From NCBI GenBank assembly GCA_009842675.1, contig VYEX01000065.1, forward strand, positions 1 to 64,000: a DNA stretch of 64,000 nucleotides. Reading direction: 5' to 3'. Positions 19,814 through 27,402 of this stretch are shown here, in pieces. Under the pieces are notes generated by a model. It was not told where the DNA came from and did not search any database. It saw nothing but the letters and a program-made list of their open reading frames with translations. This DNA is from Acidimicrobiia bacterium (GTDB lineage Bacteria; Actinomycetota; Acidimicrobiia; Acidimicrobiales; Bin134). The stretch's first letter is position 1, and each line of letters opens with the position of its first letter. A program made the position numbers and the translations under genes.

Positions 19814-21601
19814 CTACACCGCGCTGGTGTCAGTTTGGGGTGCTGACGGGGTGACCGCCACCGCGAGACGGGGGTTGTGGGAGGTCACCTCTACTATGAG
19901 GCCTCCGATCAGGACTTGTTGGCCGGTGCGGATGGTAGTGGCGCCTCCAACCTGGTGGCCGGGCGGGGCGATGACCGTCCCCACCCACATCCGCTCTTTG
20001 AGCGAGAGGATCTGGTCGCGCTGGGCACGGGTGCCCCGGTCGGCCACTGCTACATCCACGGCTTCGACGCCAGCCCGGCGCAAGTCCTCGAGCAGCCGCT
20101 CGGTCGACCGGTTGGCGCCCAGCACGGCCACCGTCGCATCGTGATGGCGCCAAACTTCGACGCCGGAGTCGAGCACTGTGTGGAACGGAGGATCGGCGAT
20201 CCGCAGGGCCACCGCCGGCACCAATAGCGCCATGGCCAATCCCCCGGCGGCCGCGGCCCGCAGCAGTCGGCGCCGGGCCAGCCACCAGATGACCGCGCCA
20301 ATGGCCACTGCGACCAGATGCGGGATTTGCAGCTCACCCAGTCGAGCCGAGGCCCCCCAGCCGGCCACCGCCTGGATCCAGCCGATGCCCACGCTGGTGG
20401 GCCAATGGATGGCCTGGGCCAGCGGACCGCCCACCAAACCTGCGGCAACCCCGGCCGAAAGGCTCCACATCATGATCGGCCCGGCCACCGGGGCGGCCAG
20501 CAGGTTGGCGGGCAAAGAGGCCACCGGCACCCCGCCGAAGGTGGCGATCAGCAAGGGTGACACGGCCAACTGGGCTGAGCCGGTAACGGCCATTGCGTCG
20601 GCCAATATCCGAGGGCCCGGCAGGCGCTCGGCGAGGCGGGGAGCCCACAAGATGATGCCCGTCGAAGCGGCCACTGACAGCCGGAAAGCCACCGAATGGA
20701 CCAACAGCGGATCAACCAGCACCAACAGGGCCACGGCCAAGGCCAGCACTCGGCGGCTGGACGCCTCGCGCCCCATAAGGGTGGCGGTGGCGGCAATGGC
20801 CGCCATGACGGAGGCCCGCAGCACTGACGGCTCGAACCGGGTGACCAGGGCGAAGAAGCCGATGGCCCCCAGGGTGAGCACCCAGCGGCCCCGGTAGTCG
20901 AACCGCTCGATCAGCGGCCGGGCCAGGATAAGCACGAAGGCCACGTTCTGGCCCGATACGGCCAGCAGATGGGTGAGGCCCGAGGCCCGAAAGTCGTCCG
21001 ACACCACCGGCGACTGGTGGCGGTCGTCGCCGTACGACAGCCCGGTGAACAGGGCGAGGCGGTCGTCATCGAGCGACTCGGCGCCCCGGGCGATGGTTCG
21101 TCGCAGCCAATTGGCCAGCCGATAGGGAACTGGTCCATCCCGATGACCGTGGATGCGGTCGATGTTCAGCCGGTTGGCGATGTGGCGGGCCGCTTGGTAG
21201 TCGGGAAGCGGCAGGATCGGTCGGGCGCTGCCGGTGACGCTGACGCGGTCCCCGGCCAATCGGTCGCTCAGGTCTCGGGCGGCGCGGCCGTAGGCCCATG
21301 CCTCATAGCGCCGACCGTCCGCCCGCACGAACACCCGCATCCCCTCGCCCACCGGCACCGGATCGGACACCAGGGTGGCTTCGCCATCAAACGCTGATGG
21401 CTCGAGGGGATCGAGGCCGGCCCAGGCTCGCGCACCCAGAAACGAGCTCAGCAGCAAGACCGCAGCCACCAACAGCCACGGCCGGCGGACGGCCAGGGCA
21501 ACAACCCCCAGGATGATCGCCGGAACCAGCGGGACGGCCGTTGACCACCAGGCACCGGCCAGAGCGGCGACGGCCAACGCCACCGCGTGGCGATCGCTCA
21601 T
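19814..21601 (-). CDS. comEC: ComEC/Rec2 DNA-uptake channel with degenerate C-terminal domain
   Basis: 595 aa polytopic membrane protein. The N-terminus has two or three helices and an OB-like DUF4131 region; the central competence domain includes LTHLLAVSGQNVAFVL near residue 206 and several further membrane segments. ComEC conducts single-stranded DNA across the inner membrane in natural transformation. The C-terminal metallo-beta-lactamase-like domain (from about 480) lacks the HxHxDH metal motif of nuclease-competent ComEC proteins, so strand degradation would need another enzyme. comEA is directly upstream. Confidence 0.9.
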   Translation of the reverse strand: MSDRHAVALAVAALAGAWWSTAVPLVPAIILGVVALAVRRPWLLVAAVLLLSSFLGARAWAGLDPLEPSAFDGEATLVSDPVPVGEGMRVFVRADGRRYEAWAYGRAARDLSDRLAGDRVSVTGSARPILPLPDYQAARHIANRLNIDRIHGHRDGPVPYRLANWLRRTIARGAESLDDDRLALFTGLSYGDDRHQSPVVSDDFRASGLTHLLAVSGQNVAFVLILARPLIERFDYRGRWVLTLGAIGFFALVTRFEPSVLRASVMAAIAATATLMGREASSRRVLALAVALLVLVDPLLVHSVAFRLSVAASTGIILWAPRLAERLPGPRILADAMAVTGSAQLAVSPLLIATFGGVPVASLPANLLAAPVAGPIMMWSLSAGVAAGLVGGPLAQAIHWPTSVGIGWIQAVAGWGASARLGELQIPHLVAVAIGAVIWWLARRRLLRAAAAGGLAMALLVPAVALRIADPPFHTVLDSGVEVWRHHDATVAVLGANRSTERLLEDLRRAGVEAVDVAVADRGTRAQRDQILSLKERMWVGTVIAPPGHQVGGATTIRTGQQVLIGGLIVEVTSHNPRLAVAVTPSAPQTDTSAV

Positions 21602-21614
21602 CGTGCTCTGGGGC

Positions 21615-22304
21615 TCACACGGCTACCAGGGCGCGAATCAACTCGAGCTTGCTGGGACCGATGCCCGATACCGCCAACAGCCCATCGACAGAGGAGAACC
21701 CGCCGATCCGCTGGCGGTGCTCGATGATGGCCGCGGCGATGGCAGGCCCAACTCCAGGAAGCGACTCAAGCTGCTCGGCGGTGGCGGTGTTGATGTTGAG
21801 GGGCCCCGAGCGGGCGGCCGGTGAGTCGGCGCCAGCACTGCTTCCGCCCACCGGAGCGGGCAAGGCGGTTTGGCCAATTCGAGGGAAGTACACCCACTGC
21901 TCGTCGGCGAGCGCGGCTGCCAGGTTTACCCGGTCGAAGTCGGCGTCAGGGGTCAGTCCCCCGGCTGCCTGCACCAAGTCGTGGACTCGAGCCTCCCCCC
22001 GGAATAGGTACACGCCCGGGACATGGACCGCGCCAGCGGCGTGAACCAGGATCGGCGGAGGCTCAGCAATTTGTGTCGGGGCAACCGGCAGCGGCGTGGC
22101 CATGGGAATCACCGCTTCGGAGCGGGGAGCGCCGTTGGCCCCGACCATCATGTAGGCGGCCACCGCAATGGCGATCACCAGTCCAGCCCCCGCCATCAGC
22201 AACCGGGGGACGGTGATCAGATAGCGGTAGTCATCCCACATCTCCCGGACCCTCTCCGCGGGAGTCAGCCGGGGAGGGGGCAGCGACGAGTCTTCCATGG
22301 CCAC
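21615..22304 (-). CDS. comEA: ComEA-like helix-hairpin-helix DNA receptor
   Basis: 229 aa. After a cytoplasmic N-terminus of about 30 residues there is a single membrane helix (LLMAGAGLVIAIAVAAYMM), then a SLBB domain (VHVPGVYLFRGEARVHDLV), a linker, and a C-terminal double helix-hairpin-helix (NINTATAEQLESLPGVGPAI, then GIGPSKLELI). ComEA binds incoming double-stranded DNA outside the membrane and passes it to ComEC, encoded 13 nt downstream. GTG 22304 or ATG 22298 could be the start. Confidence 0.92.
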   Translation of the reverse strand: MAMEDSSLPPPRLTPAERVREMWDDYRYLITVPRLLMAGAGLVIAIAVAAYMMVGANGAPRSEAVIPMATPLPVAPTQIAEPPPILVHAAGAVHVPGVYLFRGEARVHDLVQAAGGLTPDADFDRVNLAAALADEQWVYFPRIGQTALPAPVGGSSAGADSPAARSGPLNINTATAEQLESLPGVGPAIAAAIIEHRQRIGGFSSVDGLLAVSGIGPSKLELIRALVAV

Positions 22305-22427
22305 TTCCGGGCGCGACGCGCCGTGCCGGCGGCGGGGGAAGTGGCGTCAGGGTATCAGCCCGGAGGCGGCATCAACAGGGGCGGCATCAACAGGGGGCAA
22401 TTCCGGCACCCCGAATTGAAAAGTGGC

Positions 22428-23135
22428 TCAGTAGAGCTGGGTGGTGAGGCGCCGACGATAGACCGAGGTGCGGGGATCGTCGGACCCCATGATCTCCAAC
22501 AGGTCGACAAACTCCTGGCGGGCGTCCGGATCGGCCTTTACCCGGCCCAGCAGATCGTCGAGGCGGGCCTCGACATTTCCGTTGTCGGCGGCCCCTGGGC
22601 CGGTGCGGGCCAATGCGGCGATCCGGCGGACCTCGGCGGTCTCGGGAATCCGCTCCAGCAGATCGAGGGCCTCCTCGCCCCGGCCATCGGCCACCAGCAA
22701 GTCGGCCAGCCCCAACACGGCACCCTCGTGGTCGGCGTCAAGTTCCAACGCCCGCCGCAAAGAGTCCTCGTCGCCGGCGGCCACTAGAGCCTCCACTTCG
22801 CTCTCCTGTTCGGTGGGAATCAGACGCTGCACGAACTCAGCCACCGCCGCCTCTCCTTGGGCGCCGATGAATCCGTCCACCACCTTGCCGTCTCGCATGG
22901 CGTACACCGCGGGGATGCTCTGCACCTGGAAGGCCTGGGCAGTCTGCGGGTTGTCGTCCACGTTCACCTTGGCCAGCTCCACCGCTCCATTGGTGGCTGC
23001 CACCACCTGCTCCAGGATCGGCCCCAGGGTCTTGCACGGCCCGCACCACGGCGCCCACAAGTCCACCACCACCGCCACGGCGTGGGAGCGCTCGACTACC
23101 TCAGTCGCAAACGTCGCATCAGTCACATCGGCCAT
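22428..23135 (-). CDS. Thioredoxin-domain protein with TPR-like C-terminus (CnoX/YbbN-like)
   Basis: 235 aa. Residues 1-110 are a thioredoxin fold with an intact WCGPC active site near residue 31 and the conserved SIPAVYAMRDGKVV segment. The C-terminal half is helical with repeated LxxALELDxDHxGAxLGLADL-like units, as in the tetratricopeptide CnoX/YbbN proteins that act as holdases and redox partners of chaperones. It stands apart from comEA (123-nt gap) and is divergent from the phosphotransferase. Redox activity is likely because CxxC is retained, unlike in E. coli YbbN. Confidence 0.86.
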   Translation of the reverse strand: MADVTDATFATEVVERSHAVAVVVDLWAPWCGPCKTLGPILEQVVAATNGAVELAKVNVDDNPQTAQAFQVQSIPAVYAMRDGKVVDGFIGAQGEAAVAEFVQRLIPTEQESEVEALVAAGDEDSLRRALELDADHEGAVLGLADLLVADGRGEEALDLLERIPETAEVRRIAALARTGPGAADNGNVEARLDDLLGRVKADPDARQEFVDLLEIMGSDDPRTSVYRRRLTTQLY

Positions 23136-23182
23136 CGGCTACCTCTCATCCAACCAGATTGAACGCTACCCTCAACACTCGC

Positions 23183-24217
23183 ATGGACCACATCAGAGGC
23201 ATCCAGCACGACGCGGTCAGCGCATGGTTCGAGGCCAATGTGCCGAATGTGGCCTTGCCGCTGACGTTCGAGTTGATCGCCGGCGGGCACTCCAACCTCA
23301 CCTTCAAGGCCACTGATGCCAAGGGCCAGTGCTACGTGCTGCGCCGACCCCCGCTGTATCAGGTGCTGGCCACCGCCCACGACATGGGCCGAGAGCACAA
23401 GATCATCGCCGCCCTAGCCGATACCGACGTGCCGGTGCCCAAAACCCATGGGCTGTGCGAAGACGAGGCGGTCAACGAGCGCCCGTTCTACGTCATGGAA
23501 TTTGTGGATGGCAGGGTGGTGCGCAACCGCAACCACGCGGCCGCTCTGGCCCCCGAGGTGCGCCGGGCCGCCTCCACCTCGATCGCCGAGACGCTGGCCC
23601 ACATCCACGCGGTGGACGTGGACGAGGTTGGGCTAGGCGATCTGGGCCGCAAGGAGGACTACATAGCCCGCCAGCTCCGGCGCTGGCTGCGCCAGTTCGA
23701 GGAGTCCAAGACCCAGGACCGCCCTCAGATCCAAGAAGTCCACGACCACCTGGTGGCCCGCATCCCCGAACAGGGAGAAGCCGGCATCGTCCACGGCGAC
23801 TACCGCCTGGACAACTGCATCCTCGGCAGCCAAGGCCAGGTAATGGCAGTACTCGATTGGGAGCTGTGCACCCTGGGCGACCGCAACGCCGACGTGGCCC
23901 AGCTTCTGGTGTATTGGGCCGAGCCCGACGATCCCGAATCCGCGTTGGACGATCCCCCCACCTCTGAGGCCGGATTCGCCAGCCGAGCCGAGATGTTCGA
24001 CCTCTATTCCGAGGCGTCCGGGCGCGAAATCGACAGCTTCGAGTTCTACATGGCCTTCGGCTACTGGAAGCTGGCGTGCATCCTCGAGGGCGTGTACAGC
24101 CGATACGTGGGCGGGGCGATGGGCGACAAGGCGCCGCCGCAAGGGGCCGAGAGCTTCGTTGCCCGGGTGGACGCGCTGGTTGAGATGGCTACTTCAGCCG
24201 CGGAGCAAGTGGCATGA
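23183..24217 (+). CDS. Phosphotransferase of the APH/ACAD10-11 type
   Basis: 344 aa from ATG 23183; the track's TTG 23159 is less likely. It is an aminoglycoside-phosphotransferase-like kinase fold with catalytic loop HGDYRLDN and metal-binding VLDWELCTLGD. Members of this branch, common in actinobacteria, resemble the kinase part of human ACAD10/ACAD11, which phosphorylates 4-hydroxyacyl-CoAs before beta-oxidation. No acyl-CoA dehydrogenase is adjacent here. The stop overlaps a duplicated start (ATGA) leading to the PAC2 gene. Substrate assignment is inference. Confidence 0.85.
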   Translation: MDHIRGIQHDAVSAWFEANVPNVALPLTFELIAGGHSNLTFKATDAKGQCYVLRRPPLYQVLATAHDMGREHKIIAALADTDVPVPKTHGLCEDEAVNERPFYVMEFVDGRVVRNRNHAAALAPEVRRAASTSIAETLAHIHAVDVDEVGLGDLGRKEDYIARQLRRWLRQFEESKTQDRPQIQEVHDHLVARIPEQGEAGIVHGDYRLDNCILGSQGQVMAVLDWELCTLGDRNADVAQLLVYWAEPDDPESALDDPPTSEAGFASRAEMFDLYSEASGREIDSFEFYMAFGYWKLACILEGVYSRYVGGAMGDKAPPQGAESFVARVDALVEMATSAAEQVA

Positions 24218-24284
24218 GCAGCGAATTGGCCATTGTCCACCGGGAGCAACGTTCATGAGCAGCGAGTTGGTCATTGTCCACCGG
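24203..24284 (+). repeat. 41-bp tandem duplication spanning the PAC2 gene start
   Basis: Two adjacent 41-bp units, 24203-24243 and 24244-24284, share about 35 of 41 bases. Each contains CATGAGCAGCGA(A/G)TTGG(C/T)CATTGTCCACCGG. The first unit carries the stop of the upstream phosphotransferase in an ATGA overlap; the second carries the real PAC2 start. Because 41 is not a multiple of three, the first ATG reads a separate short frame. Confidence 0.85.
24214..24258 (+). other. 14-codon relay mini-ORF before the PAC2 gene
   Basis: ATG 24214 overlaps the phosphotransferase TGA. It reads MSSELAIVHREQRS and ends at TGA 24256-24258, overlapping the PAC2 ATG at 24255. The PAC2 protein begins MSSELVIVHREF, so the mini-ORF is a near-copy of its N-terminus. 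A ribosome could terminate and restart twice in succession. Whether the peptide itself matters is unknown. Confidence 0.6.
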
Positions 24285-25124
24285 GAGTTCGACTTGGCCG
24301 ATCCCGTCCTGGTGGTGGCCTTGGACGGGTGGGTGGATGCCGGTTTCGGCATGCGCAATGCCACCGAGATCATGGTGAAGGCAGACGATGCAGCTCTGGT
24401 GGCCAGCTTCGACGCCGATCTGCTGGTGGACCACCGAGCCCGCCGCCCCACCATGACGGTGCGGGAAGGCCGGGTAGATGACATCAGCTGGCCGGCCATC
24501 CGCCTCCAGCAGGTGAGCGACTTGGACCAGCGCCCGTTCCTGGTGCTCCACGGGCCGGAACCCGATTTCCGCTGGCAGGCGTTCTGCACCGCGGTCGACG
24601 AACTGGTACAGCGGTTGGGGGTGTCCCGAGTGGTAGCACTGGGGGCCTATCCCGCCGCGGTGCCCCACACCCGCCCGGTGCGTTTGTCGGCCACCGGCAC
24701 TTCCCAGGATCTGATCGAGCAGTTCGGCTCCCCGGCAGGAACCCTGGAGGTTCCCGCAGGGATCAGCGCGGCATTGGCCAAGCGATTCGAGGCCGCCGGC
24801 CTGGAAACGGTGTCGGTGTGGGCCCAAGTACCCCACTATGCGTCCGGTTCCCCGTTCCCGGCTGCCACCGCGGCGCTGTTCCAGGGTCTGCGAGCTGTGG
24901 CCGACCTGAGATTCGATCCGGCGCCGCTGATCGCCGAAGGCCTGGAGGTGTCCCGTCGGCTCGACACCATGATCGCCCAGAATTCCAGCCACAAACGCCT
25001 GCTCGGCCAGCTGGAAAGCGCCTATGACACCAGCATGGGAGATCAGGGCGAGGAGATCCCCACCGGGGACGAATTGGCCGAAGAGCTTGAGCGATTCTTG
25101 CGCGACCAGGACGAGTCAAAATGA
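24255..25124 (+). CDS. PAC2-family protein
   Basis: 289 aa from ATG 24255; the track begins 32 codons earlier in DNA that belongs to the upstream gene. The sequence fits the PAC2 (proteasome assembly chaperone-like) family: LVVALDGWVDAGFGM near the N-terminus and RVVALGAYPAAVPHTRPVRL in the middle, with an acidic C-terminus (ELAEELERFLRDQDES). In actinobacteria such proteins are widespread; their role in proteasome biology is not firmly established. It is coupled to the phosphotransferase upstream and, by another relay mini-ORF, to the LLM oxidoreductase downstream. Confidence 0.86.
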   Translation: MSSELVIVHREFDLADPVLVVALDGWVDAGFGMRNATEIMVKADDAALVASFDADLLVDHRARRPTMTVREGRVDDISWPAIRLQQVSDLDQRPFLVLHGPEPDFRWQAFCTAVDELVQRLGVSRVVALGAYPAAVPHTRPVRLSATGTSQDLIEQFGSPAGTLEVPAGISAALAKRFEAAGLETVSVWAQVPHYASGSPFPAATAALFQGLRAVADLRFDPAPLIAEGLEVSRRLDTMIAQNSSHKRLLGQLESAYDTSMGDQGEEIPTGDELAEELERFLRDQDESK

Positions 25125-25147
25125 CCACCAAGGAGGACCAGACATGA
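25121..25147 (+). other. 8-codon relay mini-ORF before the LLM oxidoreductase
   Basis: ATG 25121 overlaps the PAC2 stop (ATGA). It reads MTTKEDQT and ends at TGA 25145-25147, overlapping the next gene's ATG at 25144. The AAGGAGG ribosome site of that gene lies inside the mini-ORF. Unlike the neighbouring case at 24214, its sequence does not resemble the downstream N-terminus. Confidence 0.5.
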
Positions 25148-26196
25148 AACTCGACGGAGGACTGGTGGCAAGAGCAGCCCGAAAGGGCTCGGTTGGACCC
25201 CTGGCCGATGTTGCCGATTCGGCCCGCAGCTTGGAGGCCGCCGGCTACGACGGGGTCTGGTCGGCCGAGCTCGACCACGACCCGTTCCTGCCGTTGGTGC
25301 TGGCCGCCGAGCACACCAACCGCATCCAGATCGGAACCTCGATTGCGGTGGCATTCGCCCGCAACCCCATGATCCTGGCCAATTTGGGATGGGATCTACA
25401 GGCCTATTCCGGGGGGCGCTTCATCCTCGGTTTGGGCTCGCAGATAAAGCCCCACATCACCAAGCGATTCTCCATGCCCTGGTCTCATCCCGCAGCCCGC
25501 ATGAAGGAGATGATCGACGGCATCAAGGCCATATGGGAAAGCTGGGAAACCGGAGAGCGCCTGAGCTTTCGGGGTGAGTTCTACCAGCACACCCTCATGA
25601 CGCCGATGTTCAGCCCCGGCGCCAATCCTTTCGGCCCTCCCCCCATCCATCTGGCCGCGGTGGGCGATCTCATGACCGAGGTGGCCGGTGAATCGGCCGA
25701 CGGCTGGATCAGCCACGGGTTCACCACCCCAAGTTATGTGCGGGATGTGTCGCTGCCGGCCCTCGAGCGCGGGGCCGCCCGAGCGGGCCGCAATCCGATG
25801 GACATAGAAGTGTCGATGCCCGTGTTCATAATCACCGGCGAGACCGAGGAGGAGATGGCGTCGTCGGCCCAAGCGGCCCGCCAGCAACTGGCCTTCTACG
25901 GCTCCACACCCGCCTATCGCCCGGTGCTGGAGCACCACGGCTGGGGCGACGCCCAAGACGATCTGAACCGAATGTCCAAACAGGGCCAGTGGGTGGAGAT
26001 GGCCGATGTGATCGACGACACCATGCTGGGAACCTTCGGCGTTGTGGCCGAGCCCCAGAACCTGGCCACCGGCGTCGCAGCCAGCTACGGAGGCCTCATC
26101 GACCGCCTGTCGTTTGGCCATGGCCTCCGTCCTGAAGGGCCCTGGGCCGAGGTGCGGGAAGCACTTCGAGCTCTTCCGGGGCGGTCGCCCGAATAG
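25144..26196 (+). CDS. LLM-class F420-dependent oxidoreductase (TIGR03617-like)
   Basis: 350 aa from ATG 25144, preceded by AAGGAGG; the track's earlier start lies inside the PAC2 gene. It is a luciferase-like TIM barrel: AAGYDGVWSAELDHDPFLPL, then IQIGTSIAVAFARNP, and GRFILGLGSQ. The protein resembles the MSMEG_2256 subgroup of F420-using enzymes. It would transfer hydride between F420H2 and an unidentified substrate in the cytoplasm. It lies in a run with a phosphotransferase and a P450, consistent with catabolism of a lipophilic compound. Confidence 0.87.
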   Translation: MKLDGGLVARAARKGSVGPLADVADSARSLEAAGYDGVWSAELDHDPFLPLVLAAEHTNRIQIGTSIAVAFARNPMILANLGWDLQAYSGGRFILGLGSQIKPHITKRFSMPWSHPAARMKEMIDGIKAIWESWETGERLSFRGEFYQHTLMTPMFSPGANPFGPPPIHLAAVGDLMTEVAGESADGWISHGFTTPSYVRDVSLPALERGAARAGRNPMDIEVSMPVFIITGETEEEMASSAQAARQQLAFYGSTPAYRPVLEHHGWGDAQDDLNRMSKQGQWVEMADVIDDTMLGTFGVVAEPQNLATGVAASYGGLIDRLSFGHGLRPEGPWAEVREALRALPGRSPE

Positions 26197-26207
26197 AGTC
26201 TTCAATT

Positions 26208-27395
26208 ATGGAGGCGCAGGATCCGTCGGACTTCCACGAGGGCTTGGCCCAGGCCGAAGAGGCGGCCATCAACCCCCACAAGGAGTGGGACCGTGGCCGG
26301 GCTGGGCCCCCGGAGGTTCGCGACGACGGCTTTGGCGGGCGCATCCTGAACCTGTATCGCCGCAACCACACCGAGTCGGTGCTGCGCAATAGCGCGGTGT
26401 TCTCCACCCGGGTGGTGGCCGAGTCGATGACCCCGTTCATGGGGCCGCTCATGCTGGGTATGGACGGAGACGAGCACACCGCCTACCGGGGGCTGGTGTC
26501 TCGTGCCTTCCGATCCTCGGCACTGGCCCGCTGGGAGACCGAACTCGTGGCGCCCATCGTCGACGAGCTGCTGGACGACATTGCGCCTCGGGGGAAGGCC
26601 GATCTGGTGGCCGAGCTCACCCAGCGGTTCCCCACCCGGGTGATCGCCGGGATCATGGGAGTGCCGATGGACGACGCCGACCAGTTCCGGCTGTGGTCCG
26701 AGCAGGTGAGCGCCGGACCCCTCTACCCCGAGCAAGGCCATGCCGCCTCGCAGGCCATGCGGGACTATCTCCACCCCATTGTGGAGGATCGCAAGCAAAG
26801 CCCCCGCGACGATCTGATCAGCGACATCATCCACGCTGAGATCGACGGACAGCGCCTCGACGATGAGCACATCTACGGTTTCCTGCTGCTGCTCATGCCC
26901 GCCGGAGCAGAGACCACCTCCCGGGAGATGGGCATCGCATTGACGGCCCTGTTGACCGACGAGGGATGGATCGACCGGTTGACGGCCGACTGGTCACTGC
27001 TGGACCAGGTGATAGAGGAGACCCTGCGATGGGAGAGCTCGGCGCCTTTGGCCACCCGTGAGGCCACCGAGGACACCGAGGTGGACGGCTGCCCCATACC
27101 GGCCGGCACCCGGCTGATGATGACCATGACGTCGGCCAACCGGGACGAACAGGTGTACTCCGATGGCGACCGCTGGGACCCCGACCGCGAGCAGCCTGTG
27201 CCCCACATGGCCTTCGGCTGGGGCCGGCACCTGTGCTTGGGCATGCACCTGGCCCGCCTAGAGATGCGGGTGGCCTTGCGGGCCATTTTCGAGCGGCTCC
27301 CGGGTCTGCGACTCGACCCCGACGCCGATCCTCCGCTCATTCGGGGGGTGGTCTTCCGGGGCCCCGACGAGCTCCACGTGGTTTGGGACGTCTAG
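26208..27395 (+). CDS. Cytochrome P450
   Basis: 395 aa soluble bacterial P450. Diagnostic motifs: I-helix AGAETTSRE near residue 226, K-helix EETLRWE (ExxR) near 271, and heme-binding FGWGRHLCLGMHLARLE near residues 334-350 with the axial Cys. It hydroxylates or otherwise oxidises a small substrate using electrons from a ferredoxin, which is not encoded nearby. It starts 11 nt after the LLM oxidoreductase. A second P450 (47730-48926) is only distantly similar. Confidence 0.93.
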   Translation: MEAQDPSDFHEGLAQAEEAAINPHKEWDRGRAGPPEVRDDGFGGRILNLYRRNHTESVLRNSAVFSTRVVAESMTPFMGPLMLGMDGDEHTAYRGLVSRAFRSSALARWETELVAPIVDELLDDIAPRGKADLVAELTQRFPTRVIAGIMGVPMDDADQFRLWSEQVSAGPLYPEQGHAASQAMRDYLHPIVEDRKQSPRDDLISDIIHAEIDGQRLDDEHIYGFLLLLMPAGAETTSREMGIALTALLTDEGWIDRLTADWSLLDQVIEETLRWESSAPLATREATEDTEVDGCPIPAGTRLMMTMTSANRDEQVYSDGDRWDPDREQPVPHMAFGWGRHLCLGMHLARLEMRVALRAIFERLPGLRLDPDADPPLIRGVVFRGPDELHVVWDV

Positions 27396-27402
27396 CGGGC
27401 CG

